From Hyphomicrobiales bacterium (lineage in GTDB: Bacteria > Pseudomonadota > Alphaproteobacteria > Rhizobiales > Devosiaceae): 64,000 nucleotides of DNA. The position numbers were made by a program, and so were the translations under genes. Position 1 is the stretch's first letter. The number at the start of each line of letters is the position of its first letter. This document shows positions 37,632 through 49,373 of the stretch, piece by piece. The stretch spans positions 62,001 to 126,000 of the forward strand of contig JAIYDI010000018.1 in the NCBI GenBank assembly GCA_027487555.1, in the 5' to 3' direction. A model generated the notes under the pieces. It was not told the origin of the DNA and made no database searches. It saw only the letters and a program-made list of their open reading frames with translations.

Positions 37632-38248
37632 TCGGCAAGCTCAAGGGCGTGGTCGATGGCTTTGTCGGGGAGGATCGCGTCGAGCTCGACGTGCACGGCG
37701 TCGTCTATGATGTCTGGTGTTCTGGAAAGACGCTCTCGGCGCTGCCGCGCGCCGGCGAAGCGGCGGTTCTGCTGATCGAAACCATCGTCCGCGAGGATAT
37801 GATCCGGCTATATGGCTTCTTTGCCCAGGCCGAAAAGAGCTGGTTCCATACCCTCACGAGTGTACAGGGCGTTGGTGCAAAAGTGGCGCTCTCCATCCTT
37901 TCGGTCCTCACGCCGTCCGAACTTTCGACCGCCATCGCTCTCGGCGACAAGGCCATGATCGGGCGTGCCAATGGCGTCGGCCCGAAGCTCGCGCTCCGTA
38001 TCGTCACCGAGTTGAAGGGCAAGGTGCCCGATACCGGCGCTATCGACCCCGGCACGCTCGGCTTGCAGCAGGCGATCGGCGAAGGCATTGCGCCCAGTGC
38101 CGTAGCCGATGCCGTCTCGGCGCTCACCAATCTTGGCTATTCCAGCGCCCAGGCCTCGGCGGCGCTCGCCCGCGTCGTCTCGCGTGAAGGCGACGGCTTG
38201 CCTCCCGAAAAGCTGATCCGGCTTGGGCTCAGGGAGTTGAGCTCGTAA
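37628..38248 (+). CDS. ruvA: Holliday junction DNA helicase subunit RuvA
   Basis: A 206-residue junction-binding protein. [20 protein letters not shown] is the OB fold, [16 protein letters not shown] and [19 protein letters not shown] are the helix-hairpin-helix pairs, and the C-terminal domain that contacts RuvB follows. RuvB normally comes next, but a vapBC module intervenes. Confidence 0.97.
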   Translation: MIGKLKGVVDGFVGEDRVELDVHGVVYDVWCSGKTLSALPRAGEAAVLLIETIVREDMIRLYGFFAQAEKSWFHTLTSVQGVGAKVALSILSVLTPSELSTAIALGDKAMIGRANGVGPKLALRIVTELKGKVPDTGAIDPGTLGLQQAIGEGIAPSAVADAVSALTNLGYSSAQASAALARVVSREGDGLPPEKLIRLGLRELSS

Positions 38249-38265
38249 TCCTTGATGATGGGTGC

Positions 38266-38295
38266 ATTCCTTACTATGTTAACGGGGTAAGGAAT
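38266..38295 (+). promoter_or_regulatory. Inverted repeat upstream of the second vapBC, probable operator
   Basis: ATTCCTTAC (38266-38274) and GTAAGGAAT (38287-38295) form a perfect 9-bp inverted repeat with a 12-base spacer, 12 bases before the vapB start. The spacing suits a dimeric AbrB-fold antitoxin that represses its own promoter. Confidence 0.65.
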
Positions 38296-38307
38296 TGGAG
38301 TGCTGTC

Positions 38308-38592
38308 ATGAACAAGATCATGGCCATAGAGGCGCAGACGGCTGTTACCAGCAAGGGACAGACCACCATTCCCAAAGAGATGCGAGATGCCCTCGGCATC
38401 AAGGAAGGCACGCCGCTGCGGTGGCGTTTGGAAGGCGGCGTCCTTACCGTAAGGCCCAAGAGCCGCCGGCTGGAGGAATTCGTCGGCCTTCTGGGCAAGC
38501 CACCCAACGGACGGCATGCGACCATCGAAGAGTTGAGCGCCGGCATTGCAGCTGCAGCGGCCGGAGAAATGCAGGACGAGGGCAAGCAGTGA
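38308..38592 (+). CDS. vapB: AbrB/VapB-type antitoxin (second vapBC module)
   Basis: A 94-residue protein with the SpoVT/AbrB DNA-binding element TAVTSKGQTTIPKEMRDALG and IKEGTPLRWRLEGGVLTVRP, then a C-terminal tail for toxin binding. Its stop overlaps the vapC GTG (GTGA). Unlike the first module it is of the AbrB subtype, so the two are not recent duplicates. Confidence 0.92.
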   Translation: MNKIMAIEAQTAVTSKGQTTIPKEMRDALGIKEGTPLRWRLEGGVLTVRPKSRRLEEFVGLLGKPPNGRHATIEELSAGIAAAAAGEMQDEGKQ

Positions 38593-38987
38593 TCGGTGTC
38601 GACTCCAACGTGTTGATCAGGCTGTTCGTCGAGGACAACCCACAGCAAGCCGAAGCCGCGCGGAAGTTCTTCGCCAGCAGGTCTCCGCGCGAAAAGGCGT
38701 TCATCTCGACTGTGGCGATTGCCGAACTGGTCTGGGGCCTCTCCGGTGTCTACGACTATCCGCGGCGCGACGTCTTCACTGCGCTCGATTCCCTGCTCGA
38801 CAGTGAGAATGTCGCACTCGAGAACGAAGTGGCGGTCGTTGGCGCCATCGAGCTGGCCCGACAGAAGAACGCTCATATTGCAGATTGCATCATCGCTGCC
38901 GCTGCGCGTGATGCGGGCTGCACAGCGACGGTGACTTTCGATCAGCCGGCTTCGCGTCGTGTTCCCGGAATGGAGCTCATCGCGTGA
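38589..38987 (+). CDS. vapC: VapC-type PIN domain toxin (second vapBC module)
   Basis: A 132-residue PIN nuclease with acidic residues D5 ([11 protein letters not shown]), E46 (AIAELVWGL), D99 ([10 protein letters not shown]) and D118 (TVTFDQPA). It starts with GTG overlapping vapB, and its stop overlaps the ruvB GTG by four bases, so translation of ruvB is now coupled to a toxin gene. Confidence 0.92.
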   Translation: MIGVDSNVLIRLFVEDNPQQAEAARKFFASRSPREKAFISTVAIAELVWGLSGVYDYPRRDVFTALDSLLDSENVALENEVAVVGAIELARQKNAHIADCIIAAAARDAGCTATVTFDQPASRRVPGMELIA

Positions 38988-40024
38988 GCGATCTCACCAA
39001 TGCCGCTGCCGGGCGCGATGACCAGCTCGATGTGTCGCTGCGCCCCTCGGGGTTTTCCGAGTTTGTCGGGCAGGCCGATGCGCGCGCCAATCTCGAAGTG
39101 TTCATCGAGGCGGCGCGGCAGCGAAAGTCCGCGCTAGACCATGTGCTGTTCGTCGGCCCGCCCGGCCTCGGCAAGACGACGCTGGCGCAGATCATCGCGC
39201 GCGAGCTTGGCGTCGGTTTCCGCGCCACGTCCGGCCCGGTGATCGCCAAGGCGGGCGATCTTGCGGCGCTTCTTACCAATCTCGAAGAGCGCGACGTGCT
39301 GTTCATCGACGAGATTCACCGGCTCAACCCGGCCATCGAGGAAGTGCTCTATCCCGCGATGGAAGATTACCAGCTCGATCTCATCATCGGCGAAGGCCCT
39401 GCCGCCCGCTCGGTGCGTATCGATCTGGCGAAATTCACCCTGGTCGGTGCCACCACCCGCGCCGGGCTCCTCACCACGCCCCTGCGTGACCGCTTCGGCA
39501 TCCCCATCCGGCTCAATTTCTACACGCCGGAGGAACTCCGCCTGATCGTCGAACGCGGGGCGCGGCTGCTCGGGGTTGGGATGTCGTCCGAGGGCGCCAT
39601 GGAAATCGCCCGCCGCTCGCGCGGCACGCCCCGCATCGCCGGCCGTCTGCTGCGCCGGGTTACCGATTTTGCGCAGGTTGCCGGCGCGCCGCAGGTCACC
39701 CGCGACATTGCCGACAAGGCGCTGAAGCGCCTCGATGTCGATGCACGCGGGCTCGACCAACTCGATCGGCGCTATTTGAAGATGATCGCCGAGTTCTACA
39801 ATGGCGGCCCGGTCGGCATCGAAACCATCGCCGCCGCGCTCTCCGAACCGCGCGACGCTATCGAGGAAATCGTCGAGCCCTATCTCATACAGCAGGGCTT
39901 CATCCAGCGCACGTCCCGCGGGCGCATGCTCACCGGCGTCGCCTTCCAGCATCTGGGCCTTGCCGTGCCGCCGGGCTTTTTCGGCACGCAGTCGAGCCTG
40001 TTCGAGGAGCCGGGCGAGGAATGA
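38984..40024 (+). CDS. ruvB: Holliday junction DNA helicase RuvB
   Basis: A 346-residue AAA+ motor for branch migration. Walker A GPPGLGKT is at residues 58-65, Walker [11 protein letters not shown] follows, then [19 protein letters not shown] (sensor 1 and arginine finger) and a winged-helix end. GTG 38984 overlaps the vapC stop. The stop overlaps ybgC (ATGA). Confidence 0.97.
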   Translation: MSDLTNAAAGRDDQLDVSLRPSGFSEFVGQADARANLEVFIEAARQRKSALDHVLFVGPPGLGKTTLAQIIARELGVGFRATSGPVIAKAGDLAALLTNLEERDVLFIDEIHRLNPAIEEVLYPAMEDYQLDLIIGEGPAARSVRIDLAKFTLVGATTRAGLLTTPLRDRFGIPIRLNFYTPEELRLIVERGARLLGVGMSSEGAMEIARRSRGTPRIAGRLLRRVTDFAQVAGAPQVTRDIADKALKRLDVDARGLDQLDRRYLKMIAEFYNGGPVGIETIAAALSEPRDAIEEIVEPYLIQQGFIQRTSRGRMLTGVAFQHLGLAVPPGFFGTQSSLFEEPGEE

Positions 40025-40437
40025 GCCTCCATACCCTCCCCATCCGCGTCTATTACGAAGACACCGATTTTTCCGGCAACGTCTATCACGCCGCCTATCT
40101 GCATTTTTTCGAGCGCGGTCGCACGGAGTTCCTGCGCGATCGCGGCATCCACCATTCCGAGCTGATCGGGCAGGGGATCGCCTTCGCCGTGCGCCGTATG
40201 GAGATCGATTTCATCGCCGCCGCCCATATTGATGACGCACTCCTGGTCGAAACGGAACTCGCCGAGTCGAGCGCGGTGCGGCTCAACCTCGTCCAGCGCA
40301 TCAGGCGGGGCGACGTGTTCCTCACCGAGGCGCAGGTGCAGGTCGTCGCCATCAAGGTCGGCGGCGGGGTGGCGCGGCTGCCCAAAGCCCTGCGCTCAAC
40401 GCTCGGCTCTACTTCCGAGGCCACAGAACAATCTTAA
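40021..40437 (+). CDS. ybgC: Tol-Pal associated acyl-CoA thioesterase YbgC
   Basis: A 138-residue hotdog-fold thioesterase. [19 protein letters not shown] and [12 protein letters not shown] are diagnostic, with the catalytic Asp in YEDTDF. It is known from the tol-pal operon of many proteobacteria, where it may act on phospholipid acyl chains. It overlaps ruvB and precedes tolQ by ~146 bases. Confidence 0.95.
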   Translation: MSLHTLPIRVYYEDTDFSGNVYHAAYLHFFERGRTEFLRDRGIHHSELIGQGIAFAVRRMEIDFIAAAHIDDALLVETELAESSAVRLNLVQRIRRGDVFLTEAQVQVVAIKVGGGVARLPKALRSTLGSTSEATEQS

Positions 40438-40583
40438 CACTCTATCCACCATAATTGCGGCAGGGAGAGACCGGGGTACCTGTAGGCCCGGCATACCGGA
40501 CTTTTCTCTTAAATTTGACAAATTTCGACCCCAACGACCGCCCCGGTTACGGTCACCGGTGCTGCCTGAAAGGACGTATCTCA

Positions 40584-41296
<713 letters not shown>

Positions 41297-41297
<1 letters not shown>

Positions 41298-41749
41298 TGG
41301 GTATGGCTTCAGGGGGCGCAGGCGGGGGCGGCGGCAGGCGTCGCGGCCGCCGGCGCCGCGGCTCTGGACCAATGTCGGAGATCAACATCACCCCCATGGT
41401 GGACGTGATGCTGGTGCTGCTGATCATCTTCATGGTGGCGGCGCCGATGATGACCGTCGGGGTACCGATCGACTTGCCCAAGACTGCAGCGAAGCAACTG
41501 GATTCAGATCAGGAGCCCATCTCGATTTCCGTAGACAAGTCCGGTGCGGTTTTCCTCGGCGACCAGCCCGTGGCCATCGACGCGCTGATCGATGCAATCG
41601 GCCAGCAGGCGCAGAGCACCGACGACACCATCTTCCTGCGCGGTGATGGGGCGACCAGCTATGGTGCGGTCATGCAGGTGATGGGTGAGTTGTCGGCGGC
41701 CGGTTACACGAAACTTCGTCTGATCACCGAACAGGCACAGGATCAGTGA
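41297..41749 (+). CDS. tolR: TolR
   Basis: A 150-residue partner of TolQ with one membrane helix, INITPMVDVMLVLLIIFMVA, whose Asp36 carries protons, and a periplasmic domain. The N-terminus is unusually Gly/Arg-rich (GGAGGGGGRRRGRRRRG). It is coupled to tolQ. Confidence 0.95.
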
Positions 41750-41753
41750 GCCG

Positions 41754-42854
41754 ATGCGGACCGGCGTCGCGGTTTCAGCCTTCGTCCATGCCGGCCTGAT
41801 CGTGCTCGCGATCGTAGGGCTCGGGTCTGGCCGTCCGCTACAAACCCCGCCTGTCGAGTCGATCGCGGTCGATCTCGTGCCCGTATCTGAGTTCACAAAT
41901 ATCCGGCAGGGCGCGCTCGATTCGACCGTGGTCGAAACGGAAAACCCTTCGGCTGTCGATGCCGAAACGCCTGCCGAGCTTGCCAAACCGACAGGCAACA
42001 CGGCCGAGGATCAGCCGACGCCTCAAGATAACGAGAAAGTGACCCCGGCGCCGACGGAAAACACCGCACCGCCCCCGCCCGCCAGCGCGCCCGAACCCGA
42101 GCCAGACCCGGCGCCGCCTGTTCCCGCGGCGCCGTCGGAACCGCCGCCGCCGGCGGAGCCCGCACCCGCGCCCGACCAGGCGGAGCCCGCGCCCCCCGAT
42201 CCGACGCTGGCCAGTTCGGCCGATGCCACTGATCCGGCCGAGGCCGTGCCGAAGCCGGCGGTGCGGACGGCATCTCTCGCGGACAAACGCGCCGCATTCA
42301 AAAAGCAGCAGCAGGCCGAAAAGGATGCTGCCGAAGCCGAAGCCAAGGCGGAAGCCGATGCCAAGGCCGAAGCAGAAAAGAAGAAGGCTGCGGAAAAGAA
42401 GCTCGCCGACGACAAAAAGAAGGCCGAGGAGCAGGCGAAGCAGCAGGCACAGGCCGATGCCCAGAACAAGCCGGCTGACGAAATCGCCAATATCCTCAAC
42501 CAGGAGGAGTCGCGCGGCGCCACCACCGGTGAGGGTGGCGCCAAAACGCTGGGCGCGGAAAGCGGCCGCTCGGCGACCCTCAGCCAATCGGAGATCGCTG
42601 CGCTCGTCGCGCAGATCCGCGATTGCATCGCGCTGCCTGCCGGCGCGGAGGAGGCCGATGCGCGTGCCGAGTTCCTCTTCACCATCGGCCCAGACGGCAT
42701 GGTTTCTGGCCGGCCGCAAATGCTCTCCGCCCCCGCCAACGGGGTGGAATCGACCTATGCCAATGCTATTGCCCGCGCATTGATGCGCTGTGGCCCCTAT
42801 ACAATGGCCGCCGGCCAGGATGTGCGCGCGCAATTTGCCGCTCGCGCGTTCTGA
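41754..42854 (+). CDS. tolA: TolA
   Basis: A 366-residue envelope-spanning protein. It has one N-terminal membrane helix (FVHAGLIVLAIVGLGSG), a long Pro/Glu-rich stretch (~80-160), an Ala/Lys/Glu-rich helix (~185-245) and a C-terminal TonB/TolA-like domain (~285-366, with two Cys). It links TolQR in the inner membrane to Pal and TolB. The Pro-rich stretch is longer than in enterobacteria, as is common in Rhizobiales. Confidence 0.93.
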   Translation: MRTGVAVSAFVHAGLIVLAIVGLGSGRPLQTPPVESIAVDLVPVSEFTNIRQGALDSTVVETENPSAVDAETPAELAKPTGNTAEDQPTPQDNEKVTPAPTENTAPPPPASAPEPEPDPAPPVPAAPSEPPPPAEPAPAPDQAEPAPPDPTLASSADATDPAEAVPKPAVRTASLADKRAAFKKQQQAEKDAAEAEAKAEADAKAEAEKKKAAEKKLADDKKKAEEQAKQQAQADAQNKPADEIANILNQEESRGATTGEGGAKTLGAESGRSATLSQSEIAALVAQIRDCIALPAGAEEADARAEFLFTIGPDGMVSGRPQMLSAPANGVESTYANAIARALMRCGPYTMAAGQDVRAQFAARAF

Positions 42855-42884
42855 TCGCGGGCCGATCGAATGATGGAGAACAAG

Positions 42885-44195
42885 ATGACCCTGATCACAC
42901 GGCGCAATGCGCTCAAGCTCGGCGTCGCAGGCGGCGCCCTTGCCCTCACCACCCATGCGTCGCAGGCACTCGTCGAAATCGTCGTCACCGGCGGCAATTT
43001 CGTGCCGCTGCCGATCGCCATTCCGGATTTCGCTTCGTCCGATGCGGCCTTTGGCGCTGAAATCGCCGAAATCGTGCGCGCCAATCTCCGCCGCTCCGGG
43101 CTCTTCAGCCCCATCGACCCGGCGTCGCTGCCATCGCGTGTCGGCGACGTGGAGAACGAGCCCGATTTTGCCGCCTGGCGCGGCGCTTCGGTCGATGCGC
43201 TCGTGATGGGCTCGGTCGAGCGCGGCGGGCAGGTGTCGTCGCAGGTCCGGGTTTGGGATACGCAGGCGGCCGCCCAGGTGGTCGGCAAGTCCTACCAGAC
43301 CGATCCGGACAATTACCGCCGCATCGCCCATATCGTGTCGGACGCCATTTATGCCTCGCTCTCCGGCGGCACCGGCTATTTCGATACCCGCATCGTCTTC
43401 GTGTCGGAGAGCGGCCCCAAGGCCAATCGCGTCAAGCGGCTCGCCATCATGGATGCCGACGGCTTCAACCAGCAGTTCCTGTCGTCCGGCAAGGCGCTGA
43501 CGCTCGGGCCCAAGATCGGGCCCAACGGCTCCTCGCTCGCCTTCACTTCCTATGAGGATGGCAATCCGCAGGTCTATGTCTCGGGCCTCGGCGGGCAGGC
43601 GAAGAAGCTGATCAACAACGCGCCGATGTCGTTCGCCCCGCAATTCTCGCCCGATGGCGGTACCGTGGTGTTCTCGGTGTCGAATGGGGGCGCCACCAAT
43701 ATCTATGCGGCGGGCGCGGGCGGCGGCGCGCCGGTGCAGCTTACCTCGGGCTCGGCCATCGATACCTCGCCATGTTTCTCGCCCGACGGCTCGCGCATCT
43801 GCTTCGAAAGCGATCGCGGCGGCAGCCCGCAGATCTACATCATGTCGGCGGGTGGTGGCGGCGCGCAGCGCATCTCCTTTGGAGAGGGCACGTATTCAAC
43901 ACCGGTCTGGGCCCCCACGGGTGATTTCATCGCCTATACCCGCCAGTCGGGCGGGCAGTTCCATATCGGCATCATGAAGCCCGACGGTTCCGGCGAGCGT
44001 ATCCTCTCCTCGTCCAACCAGGTGCAGGAAGGCCCGACTTGGGCGCCGAACGGCCGTGTCATCATGTTCTCGCGCGATCCGGGCGGCGATGCCGGCCCCG
44101 GCCTCTGGACCGTCGATATATGGGGCCGCAACGAGCAGTCCATCAATGCGCAGGGTTATGCGTCCGATCCGAGCTGGTCGCCGCTGCGCTCCTGA
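42885..44195 (+). CDS. tolB: TolB
   Basis: A 436-residue periplasmic beta-propeller that binds Pal. The N-terminal domain is followed by WD40-like repeats (APQFSPDGGTVVFS, SPCFSPDGSRICFESDRGG, TPVWAPTGDFIAYTR). I chose ATG 42885, behind GGAGAAC; two earlier in-frame ATGs lie at 42870 and 42873. The signal peptide TRRNALKLGVAGGALAL resembles a twin-arginine signal. Confidence 0.95.
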   Translation: MTLITRRNALKLGVAGGALALTTHASQALVEIVVTGGNFVPLPIAIPDFASSDAAFGAEIAEIVRANLRRSGLFSPIDPASLPSRVGDVENEPDFAAWRGASVDALVMGSVERGGQVSSQVRVWDTQAAAQVVGKSYQTDPDNYRRIAHIVSDAIYASLSGGTGYFDTRIVFVSESGPKANRVKRLAIMDADGFNQQFLSSGKALTLGPKIGPNGSSLAFTSYEDGNPQVYVSGLGGQAKKLINNAPMSFAPQFSPDGGTVVFSVSNGGATNIYAAGAGGGAPVQLTSGSAIDTSPCFSPDGSRICFESDRGGSPQIYIMSAGGGGAQRISFGEGTYSTPVWAPTGDFIAYTRQSGGQFHIGIMKPDGSGERILSSSNQVQEGPTWAPNGRVIMFSRDPGGDAGPGLWTVDIWGRNEQSINAQGYASDPSWSPLRS

Positions 44196-44217
44196 TTTCG
44201 CCTTATGGTGAATCCAC

Positions 44218-44247
44218 AAAGGCTGTGTCCGCAATGACACAGCCTTT
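44218..44247 (+). terminator. Hairpin between tolB and pal
   Basis: A perfect 12-bp stem AAAGGCTGTGTC/GACACAGCCTTT (44218-44229, 44236-44247) with a 6-base loop. Only TTT closes it, with no longer T-run, so it may act as a weak terminator or as an mRNA-stabilising or processing element. Confidence 0.5.
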
Positions 44248-44375
44248 GACATGCCCGGGAATCCGCCATATTCGCGCCCCTTTCAGCAACAATTAACCTT
44301 ACCGACGAACCGGGCCTTAAGATAACGCGCGGTAAATATCGCCCCAACAATCGACGTCTTAGGAGATCGAACCGG

Positions 44376-44867
44376 ATGCGTTCGCTAACGCTTCTCACCA
44401 ATATTCTCAAAGCCGCGGCCATGGTGGTGCTCGTCGTTGCCGTAGCAGCATGCGCCCGCAATGGCGCCGGCGGTACCGGTGTCGGCAATCTCGGGCCTGG
44501 CGGCGGTGCTCCGGGCAGCCAGCAGGAATTCCTCGTGTCGGTCGGCGATCGCGTGTTCTTTGAAACCGACTCGTCCAACCTGACGCCCACCGCGCAGGCA
44601 ACGCTCGACAAGCAGGCCGCCTGGCTGAGCAAATACTCCAGCTACCGCATCATGATTGAAGGCCATGCCGATGAGCGCGGCACCCGCGAGTACAACATCG
44701 CGCTCGGTGCTCGCCGCGCTTCGGTTGTGGTCAACTATCTCGTGTCGAAGGGTGTCCAGTCGGGCCGCATTTCGTCGAAATCCTTCGGCAAGGAGCGCCC
44801 GGTTGCCATCTGCAACGATATCTCGTGCTGGTCGCAGAACCGCCGCGCCGTCACTGTCGTGCAGTAA
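44376..44867 (+). CDS. pal: Peptidoglycan-associated lipoprotein Pal
   Basis: A 163-residue outer membrane lipoprotein. The lipobox is VVAVAACA with the acylated Cys at ~27, then a Gly-rich linker, then an OmpA domain with VFFETDSSNLTPTAQ, IEGHADERGTREYNIALGAR and KSFGKERPV. AGGAG precedes the ATG. Confidence 0.96.
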   Translation: MRSLTLLTNILKAAAMVVLVVAVAACARNGAGGTGVGNLGPGGGAPGSQQEFLVSVGDRVFFETDSSNLTPTAQATLDKQAAWLSKYSSYRIMIEGHADERGTREYNIALGARRASVVVNYLVSKGVQSGRISSKSFGKERPVAICNDISCWSQNRRAVTVVQ

Positions 44868-44904
44868 GCCGATCGCGGCAGCCCGCCTGTTCACCGAGAA
44901 TACC

Positions 44905-44941
44905 GCGCCGGATCCCAAACGGGTCCGGCGCTTTCTTTTTG
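44905..44941 (+). terminator. Rho-independent terminator of pal
   Basis: An 11-bp stem with one bulged T (44905-44916, 44921-44931) is followed by TTTCTTTTTG. It separates tolQRAB-pal from cpoB. Confidence 0.88.
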
Positions 44942-45013
44942 TCCAATTCTCCCGTTATGGATTGAAGACCGCCGGTCTTCTCCGGCGAATCCCTTGCTCG
45001 ACGGAGTTTCACC

Positions 45014-46087
45014 TTGCCCCTTCGCATTCCCGGCGATCCCAGACGGCGGATCGCGCTTTTGGCTGTCATGCTCGCTGGCGCAGTCGCCCTGCCGGGCTTC
45101 ACCCTCGCGGCGAGCTCCGGGCTGTTCAATGCCGCCCCGCAGCTGACGCAGAGCCCGTCATTCCTGCCGCCGGCCGATATCGCACCCCAGGTGGTGCATG
45201 TGGCGCAGAACCAGCAGTCGGCCGCGCAATTGCTCGTCCGTATTCAGGAGCTCGAGGATCAGGTCCGCACGCTGACGGGCCAGGTCGAGGGGCTGCAGTT
45301 CCAGCTCACGCAGATGCAGACCATGCTGCAGAAGCAGGCCGAGGACAACGAGTTCCGCTTCCAGCAGTTGGAAGGGGGCACCCCCGGAAAAAAAACTGAG
45401 GCGGCAACGTCCATCGATGGCGCGACGCCGTCGGCTGCGTTGCCGCAGGACCCAGCTTCCCAGCTTCCCGCCGGACCCGCGACGCCCACAGATGCTGCTG
45501 CCGCCCAGCCGGCGACCGATCTCGCCACGGACGGCTCCGGTCCGACGCCGCTCGCCATCGAGGGCGACGACAGTCTCGGTGACTCCGGCGACCCGCTGCT
45601 CAAGGGCGGGCTCGATCAACTCGGCACCATCTCCGCGGACGATACGGTGGGCAACCAGCCGCTGAGTTTGAGCACGGATGGCGGCGTGATCTCGCAAGGT
45701 GATGCGGAGGCGCAGTACGATGCCGGATATGACGCCATCACCAGGGGGGACTACACCTTCGCCGAGGAGCAGTTCTCGCAGTTCCTCAAGCTCTATCCCA
45801 CCGATCCGCTCGCGCCCGACGCGACAAACTGGCTGGGCGAGGCACTGTTGCAGCGCGGGGCCTATACCGATGCCGCCGAAGTGCTGGTCAACGGTTATAC
45901 CCAGTACAAGGACAGCAAGCGTGCGCCGGATATCTTGCTGAAGCTCGGGGTGGCGCTCGCCGGCGACGGACAGGTCGACTATGCCTGCCGTACCTACGCA
46001 ACGCTCGCCAAGACCTATACCAGCTTGGCGCCCGCGTTCCGACAGCGGCTCGCCTCAGAGCAGCAGAAGGCGCAATGCCCCGCGTAG
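45014..46087 (+). CDS. cpoB: Cell division coordinator CpoB (YbgF)
   Basis: A 357-residue periplasmic protein with signal peptide (~1-33), a trimerising coiled coil (~75-120, RIQELEDQVRTLTGQVEG), an Ala/Pro/Thr-rich linker and C-terminal TPRs (~235-357, starting AQYDAGYDAITRGDYTFAEE). It ties peptidoglycan synthesis to outer membrane constriction in E. coli. The start is TTG 45014, since no ATG precedes the signal. It overlaps tilS by 13 bases. Confidence 0.9.
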   Translation: MPLRIPGDPRRRIALLAVMLAGAVALPGFTLAASSGLFNAAPQLTQSPSFLPPADIAPQVVHVAQNQQSAAQLLVRIQELEDQVRTLTGQVEGLQFQLTQMQTMLQKQAEDNEFRFQQLEGGTPGKKTEAATSIDGATPSAALPQDPASQLPAGPATPTDAAAAQPATDLATDGSGPTPLAIEGDDSLGDSGDPLLKGGLDQLGTISADDTVGNQPLSLSTDGGVISQGDAEAQYDAGYDAITRGDYTFAEEQFSQFLKLYPTDPLAPDATNWLGEALLQRGAYTDAAEVLVNGYTQYKDSKRAPDILLKLGVALAGDGQVDYACRTYATLAKTYTSLAPAFRQRLASEQQKAQCPA

Positions 46088-47109
46088 TTGCAGATACTGG
46101 CTGGCTCGATCCTGTCAGGCGCCTTGCGCCGCTTGTCGGCCAATCAGGCATCGGCGTTGCCGTCTCTGGCGGCGCCGACAGCCTTGGGTTGATGCTCCTC
46201 GTTGCGCGTTGGCGCGCCCTAGTACCCGACGCGCTGCCTGTCGTGGTCTATTCCGTCGATCATGGGCTGCGGCCAGAGGCGGCGGATGAAGTCGCCATGG
46301 TACTGCGTGAAGCTCATCGCCTCGGGCTTCCGGCGCGCGGGCTGCGCTGGGATGGCCCGAAACCCGCCAGCGGGCTGCAGGCGGCGGCACGGGCAACGCG
46401 CTACCGCTTGCTTGCGGCTGCCATGTCCGCCGACGGACTCAGTGCCTGCGTCACCGCCCATCACCTCCGCGATCAGGCCGAAACCGTGCTGATGCGCTTG
46501 GCCCATGGCAGCGGCGTCGAAGGGCTCGCCGGCATGGCCGCCTGGTCCGAGGTCGAGGGGTGCCGGCTGTTCCGACCACTGCTTGATGCCGAGCCTGATG
46601 CGCTGCGCCGCCTGGTGCGCGATGCTGGGCTTACGCCTGTGGATGACCCCTCCAACGCCGACACGTCCTACGAGAGGGTGCGTTGGCGGCAGGTGCTGCC
46701 GCGCCTGGCCGAGCTTGGGCTCGATGCCGCCCGGCTCGGTGTGTTCGCGACCCGAATGGCTGAACTCGATGCCCTTGTCGAAGCCGCACTCGAAACGGCG
46801 TGGCTGCGGGTTGTCACCGGGGCTGAGTCCGGGCGTCACCTCAGGCTGGACAGGCGGGCCCTGCTCGAACTCCCGCATCCGGTCGGCGTACGGCTTCTCT
46901 CAAGGGCTCTCGTGCAAGTTGGGGGTGGCAGCAAGCCCCACGCCTTGGGGCAAGTCGAGCGGCTTTACGCGCGCATCGGCGCGGAGCCCGCCCTCAAGCG
47001 GACAAGTTTGCATGCTTGTCTGATCGAATCGAACGGTTTTCACGTTGATATTCTCAGCGAGCCGGGGCGCCAGCGCGCCGTAGAGGACGTTCCGGAAGAC
47101 TTCGCGTGA
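46075..47109 (+). CDS. tilS: tRNA(Ile)-lysidine synthase
   Basis: A 344-residue ATP enzyme that adds lysine to C34 of the tRNA(Ile) anticodon so that it reads AUA. The PP-loop SGGADS is at residues 31-36. VDHGLRPEAADE, TAHHLRDQAETVLMRLAHGS, PVDDPSNADTSYERVRWR follow in family order. It is shorter than the E. coli enzyme because the C-terminal domain is reduced. Confidence 0.95.
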   Translation: MPRVVADTGWLDPVRRLAPLVGQSGIGVAVSGGADSLGLMLLVARWRALVPDALPVVVYSVDHGLRPEAADEVAMVLREAHRLGLPARGLRWDGPKPASGLQAAARATRYRLLAAAMSADGLSACVTAHHLRDQAETVLMRLAHGSGVEGLAGMAAWSEVEGCRLFRPLLDAEPDALRRLVRDAGLTPVDDPSNADTSYERVRWRQVLPRLAELGLDAARLGVFATRMAELDALVEAALETAWLRVVTGAESGRHLRLDRRALLELPHPVGVRLLSRALVQVGGGSKPHALGQVERLYARIGAEPALKRTSLHACLIESNGFHVDILSEPGRQRAVEDVPEDFA

Positions 47110-47261
47110 CGTGACGTTAACCGGGCAAGCGCAAGCTCTCTCGACTTTTTGCGCAAAGGGCCGCACGAACGCCGCGGACGCCCGTCTTGTAAGCACATGG
47201 GCTGAAGCCTACATTCGCCGTATCGTTCCGGTCCTGATGGCCGGATTTCAGGACAGGACTG

Positions 47262-49196
<1,935 letters not shown>

Positions 49197-49373
49197 TTGT
49201 GCCAGAAACGTCAAGGGTCGCCTCCGGGCGGCCCTTTGGTTTTCCGCCGCCTGCTGAAAGCCTCGCCGCAGTGCCGCCGTCTTCTCAGCGTTAAGCAAAC
49301 CTCACCGAAGGCTTTCTAGAATCCCGGCAAACGCGATAGATTCGCGACAGCGAGCCTCAAATGGGGGAACATC

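Noticed and set aside
44290-44345. CtrA site upstream of pal
   Set aside because: TTAACC and CTTAAG half-sites occur but not with a 7-base spacing.
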